Shown in pieces: positions 8,086-18,000 of a stretch of 64,000 bases of DNA. Each line of letters begins with the position of its first letter. Position 1 is the stretch's first letter. The translations under genes and the position numbers were made by a program. The notes below the pieces were generated by a model. It worked only from the letters and a program-made list of their open reading frames with translations. It ran no database searches and was not told where the DNA came from. Source of the stretch: Acrocarpospora phusangensis (GTDB taxonomy: Bacteria > Actinomycetota > Actinomycetes > Streptosporangiales > Streptosporangiaceae); assembly GCF_016862995.1 (NCBI RefSeq), contig NZ_BOOA01000012.1, positions 1-64,000 on the forward strand. Direction: 5' to 3'.

Positions 8086-10245
8086 TCAGACATTGCCCGC
8101 GGCGAGGCGGCGCTGCTCCTCCTCGACGATGCGCCGGGCCACGGATTCGTCGGAGATGTCGATCGCGCCGGCCGTGTTCTCGGCGACCTCGCTCCTGCGC
8201 GCGTACGCGTCGAAGAGTTCCGCCTTGTCGTCCAGGATCTCCAGCAGCCGCTCGTCCACGCTGTCCACGGTGAGCAGCCGGTGCGCCTGAACCGTACGGA
8301 CCTGTCCCATGCGGTGCGCACGCGCGATGGCCTGGGCTTCCACGGTCGGCTTGAGCTGCGGCTCACAGATGATCACGACGGACGCGGCCTGCAGGTTCAG
8401 GCCGGTTCCGCCGGCCTCTATCTGGCTGAGCAGGACGGCGTGACCGGCCGCCGCCGAGAACGTGTCGACGATCCGCTGGCGGCGTGCCGCCGAGAGCCCG
8501 CCCGTGATCGGCCCGTGGACGTGCGGTCCGAGGGCTTCGCCCACCACCGCGAGCACGTCCCGGAAATAGGAGAAGACGATGACTTTCAGCTCGTTGTCGG
8601 CGGCTTCCTTGACGATTTCCACGAGCCGTTCGAGCTTGGCCGACTCGGCGGGGACCGCGTACGCGGCGCGGCGCATGAGCATCCATTTCCCGGCCGACAC
8701 CGCGCTCCGGTAGACGTCCAGGTCCGCCGCGCTCATCTCCTCCCACTCGTCGACGCGGAGCACCGGCGGGAGTTCGTCCAGGACGTCCTGCTGGTTTCTC
8801 CGGAGGTACACGGGGGCGACCGCTTTACGGAACGCGGTGGGCCCGGCCACGCTGTCGTTCAGCCGGAGCTCGGCAGCCAGCCCGGGCTGGAGGTACGCGA
8901 CCAGATTGCGGAATTCCTCGACCCGGTTCTCCATGGGCGTACCGGAAAGGAAGAGCACCCGGTCGACGCGCGAGCACCACGCGGCGACGGCCAGTGAGCG
9001 TTTGGCGCCGGGATTCTTGATGTAATGCGCCTCGTCCACCACCAGCATCTCCACGGCCAGGCCGCCGGGAATGGCGAGCTGGTCGAGCATGGCGAACGTG
9101 GTCACCGCGACGCCCCCGCGGCGGACCCATTCCGCAGTGGCCTCGGCGCGCTCCGGGCCGTGCAGCGGGTACGCCTTGAGGGTGCTCCGGCGCTCGATCT
9201 CCCGCAGCCAGTTGATCAGGACGCTCGCCGGGCAGACCACGACGAAATGCGTGCCGCCCCCCGCCCTCAGGTGGGCGAGCGCGGCGATGGCGACGACCGT
9301 CTTGCCCAGGCCCATCTCGTCGCCGATGATCGCCCGGCGCTGGGCCAGCGCGTAGCGGGCGCCGAACGCCTGGTATCCGCGCAGCGAGACCGTCCGGTGC
9401 GTGTCGTCGAGTTCCTGGGCTTTGACCCGCTCGGCGATGTCCTCGGAGAGGAAACCTTCGGCGGCCGGCCGGTCGGGGCCGACGCCGGAGATCTCGGCCA
9501 GCAGGCCCTGGTATTCGGGCGCCTGGATCTCGTAGTCCGTCCAGGCTTCGAAATCGCCGCTCACCGGGCGGAGCAGATCGACGGACGCCTGCGCGAAGAG
9601 CGTCGCCGCCTCGTCCGCCGTGGCTTCGGCGAGCAGGGACGAGATCTCGCGTACGGCCTCCCTGGCCCGGTCGCGGCCCTTGGCCCCGGCGAACAGCATG
9701 CGCAGGCGGCTCCGCGCGGGTCGCGCCGCGGGGACGGCCTGGGCCAGCCTGGCCTGTACGGTCCCGGCCAGCCGATGCGTACGCTCCAGGGTGGGACCGG
9801 CGTTGACCAGCCGTTTCAGGGCCTTGAGCAGGTCGGTGGCGGGGGCGTCCTGCCGGTCGACGTCGATGCGCACGCTGACGGAGTCCGCCACGGCGCGCTC
9901 GATCTGCTGGGCGGCGGCGTGGATGTGCCGCGCCGACTGCGGTCCGACCCCGGGAAGCAGCTGCAACTCGTAGGGAGTGGCGCGGAGAACGTCCCGTACG
10001 GAGGTGTAGCCCGCCTGTTCGAGCGGTCCCAGCCGGAGGCGGCCTTCCGTCACGTCCTTGAGCCGGTGCAGCGGAATCGCGGCCAGGTCCCGCTGCGCGG
10101 CCTCTGTCCGGACCACGGACAGCGCCTTCTGGACGTCGGCACGGGCTTGGTCGTAGTCGGCCAGAAAGCCCTGGGTGGTCTTCTGTAACGAGGCCGCCGC
10201 CGCGAGGACCACCCTGACGTCCCGGGTGGAGAAGATGGCTTCCAC
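8086..10245 (-). CDS. SNF2-family helicase/ATPase with N-terminal helix-hairpin-helix
   Basis: 719 residues, GTG start with GGTGAGG ~7 nt upstream. The N-terminal ~110 residues contain a helix-hairpin-helix (LLPGVGPQSARHIH, ~93-106) for non-specific DNA contact. The SNF2 core follows: motif I GDEMGLGKT (~304), motif II DEAH (~404), motif III SGTPMEN, and in the second RecA lobe EAGGTGLNL and ARAHRMGQ (motif VI). It should be a dsDNA translocase or remodeller acting in repair, or against foreign DNA. It shares strand and probably transcript with the WGR-propeller gene. No methylase or nuclease partner is present, so a DISARM-type assignment is not supported. Confidence 0.9.
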   Translation of the reverse strand: MEAIFSTRDVRVVLAAAASLQKTTQGFLADYDQARADVQKALSVVRTEAAQRDLAAIPLHRLKDVTEGRLRLGPLEQAGYTSVRDVLRATPYELQLLPGVGPQSARHIHAAAQQIERAVADSVSVRIDVDRQDAPATDLLKALKRLVNAGPTLERTHRLAGTVQARLAQAVPAARPARSRLRMLFAGAKGRDRAREAVREISSLLAEATADEAATLFAQASVDLLRPVSGDFEAWTDYEIQAPEYQGLLAEISGVGPDRPAAEGFLSEDIAERVKAQELDDTHRTVSLRGYQAFGARYALAQRRAIIGDEMGLGKTVVAIAALAHLRAGGGTHFVVVCPASVLINWLREIERRSTLKAYPLHGPERAEATAEWVRRGGVAVTTFAMLDQLAIPGGLAVEMLVVDEAHYIKNPGAKRSLAVAAWCSRVDRVLFLSGTPMENRVEEFRNLVAYLQPGLAAELRLNDSVAGPTAFRKAVAPVYLRRNQQDVLDELPPVLRVDEWEEMSAADLDVYRSAVSAGKWMLMRRAAYAVPAESAKLERLVEIVKEAADNELKVIVFSYFRDVLAVVGEALGPHVHGPITGGLSAARRQRIVDTFSAAAGHAVLLSQIEAGGTGLNLQAASVVIICEPQLKPTVEAQAIARAHRMGQVRTVQAHRLLTVDSVDERLLEILDDKAELFDAYARRSEVAENTAGAIDISDESVARRIVEEEQRRLAAGNV

Positions 10246-10323
10246 GTTCCGCCCTCACCAGCACACGGCGGATCAGCCCGCTCACCAGAGAAGGTACAGG
10301 AGGCCTCGTCCTGAGGTGTTGCT

Positions 10324-11997
10324 TTGTGGCTACTTCGGGGATTCGTGTGGTTACGCGAGCATGGGCTGGTGTACAAGCGGAGGTCGAAATCACCCACGCG
10401 TAAGGACAACCGTGCGCCCACGGAGTCGACTCCGTCGAGGCTGGAGGATAAGCCGCGAATCGACGGCCTGAACAGGGCCACTCCCCGGATCGTCCCCCGG
10501 CAGCAGACGACCAGCCTCACGGAGGATCAGCCCGCTCTCGTCAAGGACAAGGGTTCCGGGCGAAACGACCGGGTCGATCAGGTCGACCGCATCCAGCGGC
10601 AGGAGACGGTCCAGACGGGCGAGCGGCCCGTACGTCAGGTGCGGGTCGGGCGGCAGCCGGATGTGGCGTTCGGCGACCAGCCCGGCCTCCAGGCGAAGGT
10701 CGACTACAGCGCCCTGGTCAAGGTGACGCCGGACACGGAGGAGAACTTCTTCAACGGGCTGAACACGCTGCTGGGCTCGGATGAGGAGCTCTGGCCGCAC
10801 GTCGAGAGTCTCGGCGAGAACGACCGCTGGTGGCTGACGCACGCCCTGTATCTGCACGCCTCCAACAGGGGCACGCTGCCGCCGGAGTTCGACCACGCGG
10901 CCGCCGTCGCCCGGCTGCTCAAGCGCGCGGGCCGGCACACCACCATGCCGGGTGACCCGGACCAGGCGTTCGAACGCGAGGTGCTGTCGGTCGGCGGCTG
11001 GGCCGGATCGGTGCTGACCCGCGAGCTGAAGCCGCCGCCGGACCAGTACGCGCGCGTCATCGACGGCCTCTACAACCCCCGGGGCTCCGGCGGCCAGGCG
11101 ATCGGCCCGTTGAAGAAGGACGTGCTGCGGGACACGCTGCTGCCCGCGCTGGAGACCATGATGGACACGGAGATCGGATACTGGCGGCGCGGGGACGAGC
11201 CGCTGGAGGCGGAGCCTCTCGACCGGGTCAGGGGTGTGGCCTCCTATGTCCAGGACTACGTGGCCAGGGCGCTCGGGCCGTACCCGCTGGCCTGCCAGGA
11301 CGGTCCGTACTGGGAGGGCTTCCGGTACGCCGACCGGGTGCAGAGCACGGCCGAGTTGCCGACGGAGCCCGAGCACCTGCTCAACTACCTGCGGAACCGG
11401 GCCCAGCTGATCGGCCGGGCCGCCAAGTACGACGCGCCGCTCGTGCAGGCGTCCTTCGACGGGAACCGCGCGGAGGACGTCCAGGAGCTGGATCGGCTGC
11501 TCGCCGAGTTCCTGAAGGGCGAGCGGATCTGGCGGTCGGTGCACGTGCTCATCAAGCGGACGGGCGCGCACACCGGAGGCGAGGGCAACATCTCGATCCA
11601 GCCCATCCTGCCGAACGAGACGTGGGGGACGAAGGCCGACTGGCGCTGGCGGACGCTCCGGACGCTGGTGCACGAATTCCTGCACCGGCTGGCACATCCG
11701 GCCTTCACCGCGAAAGCGACCACCATCGGGCATGGGCAGGTGCTGAAGGAAGGCTTCGTGGACCTGCTCACCGTGGACGTCTTCGCGAAGCTCGCCGAGG
11801 ACGTCGGGAAGTCGCCGGAGCTGTGCCGTCGCCTGCTCGGCGAGCTCGGCCTGGGCACGACGCCCAAGGATTCGCTGATGCACGCCGACTACGGGCAGGC
11901 GAGCGACTCCGCGGAGACGATACGCAGGGCGGTGGGGGACAAGAACGTGCGCGCCGCGTTCTTCCTGGGCGCCACCCACCTGATCGGCCTGCCCTGA
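10324..11997 (+). CDS. Zincin-like (HExxH) protein; start uncertain, possible toxin-type metallopeptidase
   Basis: Up to 557 residues from a TTG at 10324, without a convincing ribosome site; in-frame GTGs at 10345 and 10369 are alternatives. The first ~120 residues are polar and low in complexity (many R, Q, D, T). Early codons have weak third-position G+C, which rises after ~10440. The rest is a compact alpha-rich domain with HEFLHRLAHPAF near residue 450 and LKEGFVDLL ~20 residues later, i.e. HExxH plus a downstream Glu, as in gluzincin peptidases. Similar domains terminate polymorphic toxins and DUF4157-type proteins of actinobacteria (recollection, not a search). The gene converges on the giant TcA gene, so it may be a cargo or associated toxin. 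The N-terminus may be eroded. Confidence 0.65.
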   Translation: MWLLRGFVWLREHGLVYKRRSKSPTRKDNRAPTESTPSRLEDKPRIDGLNRATPRIVPRQQTTSLTEDQPALVKDKGSGRNDRVDQVDRIQRQETVQTGERPVRQVRVGRQPDVAFGDQPGLQAKVDYSALVKVTPDTEENFFNGLNTLLGSDEELWPHVESLGENDRWWLTHALYLHASNRGTLPPEFDHAAAVARLLKRAGRHTTMPGDPDQAFEREVLSVGGWAGSVLTRELKPPPDQYARVIDGLYNPRGSGGQAIGPLKKDVLRDTLLPALETMMDTEIGYWRRGDEPLEAEPLDRVRGVASYVQDYVARALGPYPLACQDGPYWEGFRYADRVQSTAELPTEPEHLLNYLRNRAQLIGRAAKYDAPLVQASFDGNRAEDVQELDRLLAEFLKGERIWRSVHVLIKRTGAHTGGEGNISIQPILPNETWGTKADWRWRTLRTLVHEFLHRLAHPAFTAKATTIGHGQVLKEGFVDLLTVDVFAKLAEDVGKSPELCRRLLGELGLGTTPKDSLMHADYGQASDSAETIRRAVGDKNVRAAFFLGATHLIGLP

Positions 11998-12025
11998 CCG
12001 GAAAGCCGTCTCCGAGTGACGGGCG

Positions 12026-12056
12026 GGAGCCCCGAAGCGGTCTGCTTCGGGGCTCC
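12026..12056. terminator. Strong bidirectional terminator
   Basis: A 13-bp perfect stem, GGAGCCCCGAAGC / GCTTCGGGGCTCC, with a 5-nt loop, in the 64-bp gap between the convergent HExxH gene and the TcA gene. Its placement suits termination of both transcripts. Confidence 0.85.
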
Positions 12057-12061
12057 GGGCG

Positions 12062-15000
12062 TCAGCGTGCGCCCGCGCGGTACATCAGGATCAGGCCGGC
12101 GTTCAGGAGCGCCTGCGGATCTCCGTCCAGCACCAGCCGCCACGTCGGCCCGCCCACGCCGAGGCCGGGCGTGCGCAGCAGCTTGCCGTGGTCGAGGGCC
12201 ATGCGCGGATCCCCGTTGAGCAGGAACCGCGCCGAGCCGCCTTCCGCGAGCTGGTACGTGGCGTGGATGCCGGTGATCTGCCGCCCGTTCATGCCAGGGA
12301 ACATCTCGGGCGAGAGGGGCAGCACGAGCGCGCCGTCCTCGTCCTCGAAGAGCCGGCTCCACTCGTCGGGGAACTCCCCGGCCACGTCGAAGTACCGCGC
12401 CGCCGGATACGGCTTGAGCATGCCCTTCACCGCGTTGCCGAAGACCTCCCCACCCTGCTCGGCCGTGTACTTGACGGTGACCGTGACGTCGAACAGGTCG
12501 ACCGGCCCCGCCGCCTCCAGCCGCCAGGTGGACACCGCGCCCGTCCCTTCGAACGGCAGGTACCGGTCGTCGTCGAAGCGGAGTTCGAACAGCCCGTTGT
12601 TGTCGCGGCCCTCCTCCAGGTCGGAGAGGGCGATCTGCTGGCTGGGCCGCCAGTCGGACCGTACGGACGCGGGCGGGGCGCCCTTGGCGTCGAGCAGGAA
12701 CTTGACGCCCTTCGGGTCCGCCGACAGGACCGTCTTGTGGCCGAGCTGGGTGAGGGTGGCGTTGACGCCGAGCGGGCCTTCGTAGCCGTCGAAGGTGACC
12801 GACAGGGTTCTGATCCTGCGCCGGTAGTGGCCGGGGAAGTCCCGGTCGAAGAGGGCTTCGGGGAGCGCGAACTCGCAGCGGCCCTCGTTCCTGAAGGCGA
12901 GCACCGCCAGCGGGTCCAGCTGGAGCAGCGACACCTTCTTGGTGATCTCCAGCCCTCGGCTGTCCCCGTCCACGTACGCCTTGCCGAGCCGTTCCAGGTC
13001 CACGCTCAGGCTGTCGCCCGCGAGCAGCCCGTTGCGGCGGCCCTCCCAGTAGACCGGCTGGACGAACGCCTCGTCGACGCCCCGTTCGTACTGGTAGGCG
13101 CGTTCTGCGGACTTCGCCATCTCGTGGGCCATGTCGTACGTCTGGAAGTACAGCCCGGACAGGCGTCCCGACATCCACTGGTAGAGCTGGAGGTTGCTGA
13201 ACTTGTCCTTGAGGAAGGCGGCGACCTCACGCTGGTTGGCGATCTCCTGGTTGACGATCTCCAGTTCGCGTTCGGCGATGGCCACCTGGTGCCCGGAGGC
13301 GTTGACCTGGTGCTGGAGCTGGACGATGTCGGCCTCGGCCATCATCAGCTGGTACTTCCAGTCGCCCTCCTGGCGCTCCTGCTCGGCGCGTACGCCGAAG
13401 AGCTCGCCCAGCACGCTCAGGCCCTCGCCCAGGGACTCGGCGATCTCGGCGCCCTTGTCCAGCACCTCGCCGGCCTGCTCGCCGCCGAACTCGGTGCCCA
13501 TGATGAAGGGCCCGGCGAGCACCTGCGGCAGCGCGTACGCGATGGCCGAGCCGACCTTCAGGCCGCTGGCGATGAAGTGGGAGACGGCGGCGCCCGTCAT
13601 CGAGTCGATCTGGGCCTGCTGGGTGGCGCTGATCCCGGCCGCGATCAGGCCCTCGTAGTAGGTGGCCCGCGACTTGGCCGCCGCCAGTGACGCCTCCGCC
13701 TCACCCAGGGTCTCGACGGCCACCTTGACCTGCGCCTCCCTGACGGACCTGGTCAGCGCCTGGATGGCGGCCTCCTGCCGGTTCTGCAGCAGGGTGAGCT
13801 CCTCGTTGTCCTTGCGCTCCAGCACGCCCAGCAGGTCGTTGCCGAACTGGCGGACCCGGTCCACCAGGTCCTGCGCCTTACGGTGCAGGAAGGCGAACCG
13901 GTAGTGCGGCACGGGCGCGGTCACACCCGCGCCGACCTGGTCGGGGGTGAGCCCGGCGGCGGCGCCCCGCACCAGCGCCATCACGTCCACGGGCGGCTCG
14001 AACAGCGGCAGCGGCTGGCTGACGCCGAGGATGTTGAGCGACTGCCTGATCTTGCGCAGCCGGTCCTCGACCCGCGTCCAGTAGTCCTCCAGCAGCGTGT
14101 TGTCGGGGATGTAGAAGTAGGAGCCGGCCACGCTGCCGTGGATGGCGCCCATGCCGTCGAGCATGCTCCCGCCCGCCGTCAGCCGCTCCGCGTACGGATC
14201 CTCCACCGCGCCCGGCAGCTCGCCGTAGGTACGGGTGGGCGGCAGCGTACGCGTCCCGACGCCCTGCGGGCGCCGCCCGAGCAGGTCGTAGGCGAAGATG
14301 TAGAGCATCCGCGCCTCGTCGATGCTCTCCATCGTGTACTGCCGGAAGAGCAGGTCGCCCCAGTCGAGCAGGTTGTCGATGTAGGCCATGACCACCGCCC
14401 GCCGGTACGCCACCGGCCGCAGCTCCGCGATCGCGTGCGGATCGAACGGATCCTCCAGGTACGCCCTGAGCAGCGCGTCCCGGTCGCCCATCAGCTCGCA
14501 CTGCCGGCGCAGCCGCCCGAGCATGAAGACCTTCTCCTGCAGCTCGGGACGCCCGTTCAGGGCCAGCTCGATGGGCCGCACCCGGGCGGCGAGACCGGCG
14601 AGGGTCACGTACTCGGCCGGGGTGAAGTCGCGCGCCCGGTCGAAGGCGGGGGCCATCTCCGCCACCTCGTCGAGGATCGGCCGCAGCTCCCCGGCCACGT
14701 CGTCGGCCCGCGAGCCGAGGGCGTCCAGGTCGGCCCGGCAGGCGCGGACGAGGGCCCGCACGTCCACGGCCAGGAACGGCAGGAACCGCCAGTACCGGTC
14801 CAGTTCGGTGGGGTCGAAGATGTACTCGTACCAGCGCCGCGCGTCCTCGAACTTCTGGGCCGCGTTGAGCGCCTGCGCGATCAGCAGCGGCGCGTGGAAG
14901 AAGATCTCCCAGTAGTAGCGCCCGCTCGGGCTCTGGAAGTCCAGGTGGGAGCTGGCCGGCACGTCCGTCACCCACGGGTGGACCACGATGGTGGTCGGGT

Positions 15001-18000
15001 CGGGGGTGTCCCGGCCGAACGCGGGCAGCTCGTTGATCTCCTGGGTCCCGGGGGCCAGCAGCGCGGCCACGCCGCCGGTGAGCAGCGTGCGGTTGAGCTC
15101 GAACGCGGTGCTGGAGGTGAGCCGGACCACCTCGTGCGGCAACGTCGCGAACTCGTACGGCCGCGGCACGCTCGCGCTCTTCGACGCCGCCACGTAGTGG
15201 TCGCCGAGGAACAGGTAGAGGTCGCTGTCGGTGTCCATCGCCCCGGTGAACCGGGTCAAGAAGTCGGCGGGCAGCGACCGCCAGTTGCCGCCGATGTCGA
15301 TGAACGAGTCCGCCCGCAGCGTGCCGAGCTCCTGGTTCGCGCCGATGACCGCGTACCGGCCGGTGCCGAACACGTAGCGGATGTCGCCGCGGCGGAAGAC
15401 GGCCTTGACCCTGGCCGCCAGCGGCTTGGGGTAGCCGGCGTCGATGGCCTCGGGGACGCCGCCGTCGGCGCCGAGCGTGTAGCGGACGTACTCCTCGCCG
15501 CTGGTCAGGTAGAGGTGGCCGTTGGACAGGTGGGCCGAGTCGACGGCGCCGGTACGGGTGATCGCGGTCGGGACGCGCCCGAGTTCGCGGCTGGACTGCG
15601 GCCGTTCCAGCCCGCCGGAGCCCTGGACCACGTAGGTGCCGTCGTTGTTGTCGAAGTAGTAGGGCGTGTTGCGGTAGGAGAAGGCGGCGCCCATCCGCGA
15701 CCAGCGCGGCAGCCCGTCGTCGTTGTCGGCGAGCCGCTTCGGGTAGCCCTCGTCGGCGCGGCCCTCACCCGAGTAGCGCAGGTAGTGCTCGCCGAAGAAG
15801 ACGAACAGCTGGTTGCGCCGCGGCAGCACCGCGTCCACCCGGCTCCTGGACGGCACCGCCCACTTGTCCTTGACCGGCCTGAGCTGGTCGAGCGCGCCCG
15901 ACTCCACGTAGCCGTCGCGTTCGTGGGAGAAGAAGTACTCGGTGCCGTTGGCCGCCGTGTACGCGGCGTCGATCCTGGACCAGCGCGGCAGTCCCTCGTC
16001 GTTGCTCTCGATGGGCTTGGGGTAGCCGGGGTCCACCGCGCCGAACGGCCGTCCCCCGTGGTAGCGGTAGTACTCGCGGCCGGAGAACACGTACGTGTGC
16101 TCCTTGCGGACCAGCACCGCGTCCACGACCCCGGTCGAGGTCAGGCCGTTGCTGATCACGCCCCAGCGGGCGGCGGTGGACTCGTTGGTGCTGCGCAGCT
16201 TGCCCTTCGTCCGGGTCACCAGGAACTGCTGGGTGAGGTTGTCGAAGAAGTAGCGGGTGCCGTCCGGCAGTTCGAAGCCCGCGTCGATGCGCTCCCAGAC
16301 GGGCAGCCGGTGGCTGTTGCCCTTGAGCGGCTGCACGGGCGGGTCGTCGCCGGGGGCGACGGTGATCGGTCGGCAGAGCAGGCTGCCGCCCTTGTGGTCC
16401 ACGCTGAACCAGGGGCCGTCGGGGGAGTTGACCGGCATGTTGAAGCGGACCAGGGTGCGGGTGTCCACGGGCTCGTTGAAGATCTTCGAGAGTTCGACGA
16501 TCCTGGCCGGCCGGGTGGCGGCGGCCACGGGCACGGCGTACAGCTCGGGGGTGAGCGCGAACGCGGTGCTGCCCGGGACCGGACCGGCCGGGGTGTGCGC
16601 CGTGTAGGAGCAGGAGATCACGATGGAGTCGTGGGTGTCGCCGGAGAGGGTGGCGGAGGCCTGCACGAACAGGCTGACGTCGGTGATCGGGCCGACCACC
16701 TCCGGGCCCGGCGGCAGCATCTGCGCGGGCACCCACTCCTGGTTCAGGTTGCAGAAGGAGTAGGAGATCCGCACCCGGTACCGGGGCGGCGGCGCGCTGA
16801 CGTTCTGCTTGTCGCCGTCCTGCTTGGTGACGATCGTGGTCGCGCCGGTGGCGGGCGGCGGGATGGTCTCGACGTTGGTCCAGAAGACGAACACCCGGCC
16901 GAAGGCGTGCACGGGGTCCACCCGCTCGGCGTCGATCTGGATGTCCACCTTGAGCCACGGCTCCCAGGTCGCCGACAGCCGTTCGCCGTCCCGGAACTCG
17001 GCCTCCCGGTAGTAGTAGCGGCGCGGCTCGGTCCTGGTCTGGCCGAACAGCACCAGGCGCCGGGTGTTCTCGTCGGCGTCGTCCTCGCGGTAGACGTACG
17101 CGCCGGCGATGGCCAGCCGGGACACCTCGGTGTACTCGTCCAGGTAGCGCTTGTACGCGTGCAGCACGGCGTCGGCCGTGATCTCGCCCTGGAGCAGGTC
17201 GTTCTCCAGCTCCCTGAACGCCGGGGTCTTGGTGTCGCGCAGTTCGGGGCGGATGTAGTTCTCGGGGTAGAGGAACACCTTCCGGTTGGCTTCCCAGATC
17301 CGGTAGTTCTTCAGCCACGACCACCAGGTCCTGATCTTCTGCCGCAGGTCCTCCTCGTCCACGCCCATCGGCGGGGTCAGCCGCTCCAGGTCGAGCAGGT
17401 AGCGGTGCAGGTAGAGCTGGGTGGCGGCGATGGCCTCCCGGACGCGGGAGGTGGTGGCCACCGCGCCCATCTCGACGTCCACGAGCAGGTGCTCGTACAG
17501 CTCCCTGGAGTTCTCGATGTCCGGGTGCAGGTGCAGCGCGGCCGGGAGCAGCGCGTCGCGTCTGAGCAGGTTGAGCTCGTCGTGCATGGTCTTGGCGAGG
17601 ATCTTCCAGTCCTCCGGGCCGTGCCGCCGTTCGAGCAGCCGCAGCAGCTCGTCCGCGCCTCCGTCGAGGTCGGCGCGGCTCCAGATCCGCGCCCACACGT
17701 CCGGGTAGAGCCGGGACGGCCCTGTTCCGGCCTTCGCGGCCAGCGCGAACACCTCGACGAGCTTCAGCACGAACTCGACCTCGAAGCGCTCCTCCTCCAG
17801 CGGGAACTCGGTGAGGACCCCGGCGTTGCGCTTGACCCAGCGCAGCTCGTCCACGTCCCACCCGAACAGGGCGGCCAGCCGCTCGTACGGGTCGGCCGCG
17901 CCCGCGCCGAGCAGGTCGGCCAGCCCCGGCCGGGCCCTGGCCAGCTCGGCGAAGCGCACGATCGTGTGCACGTCGCTGAGGCGGTAGTCGGCCTTGTCGG

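Noticed and set aside
6605..10245. DISARM or other named defence system
   Set aside because: An SNF2 helicase alone is not diagnostic. No methyltransferase, phospholipase-type or DUF1998 partner is present.
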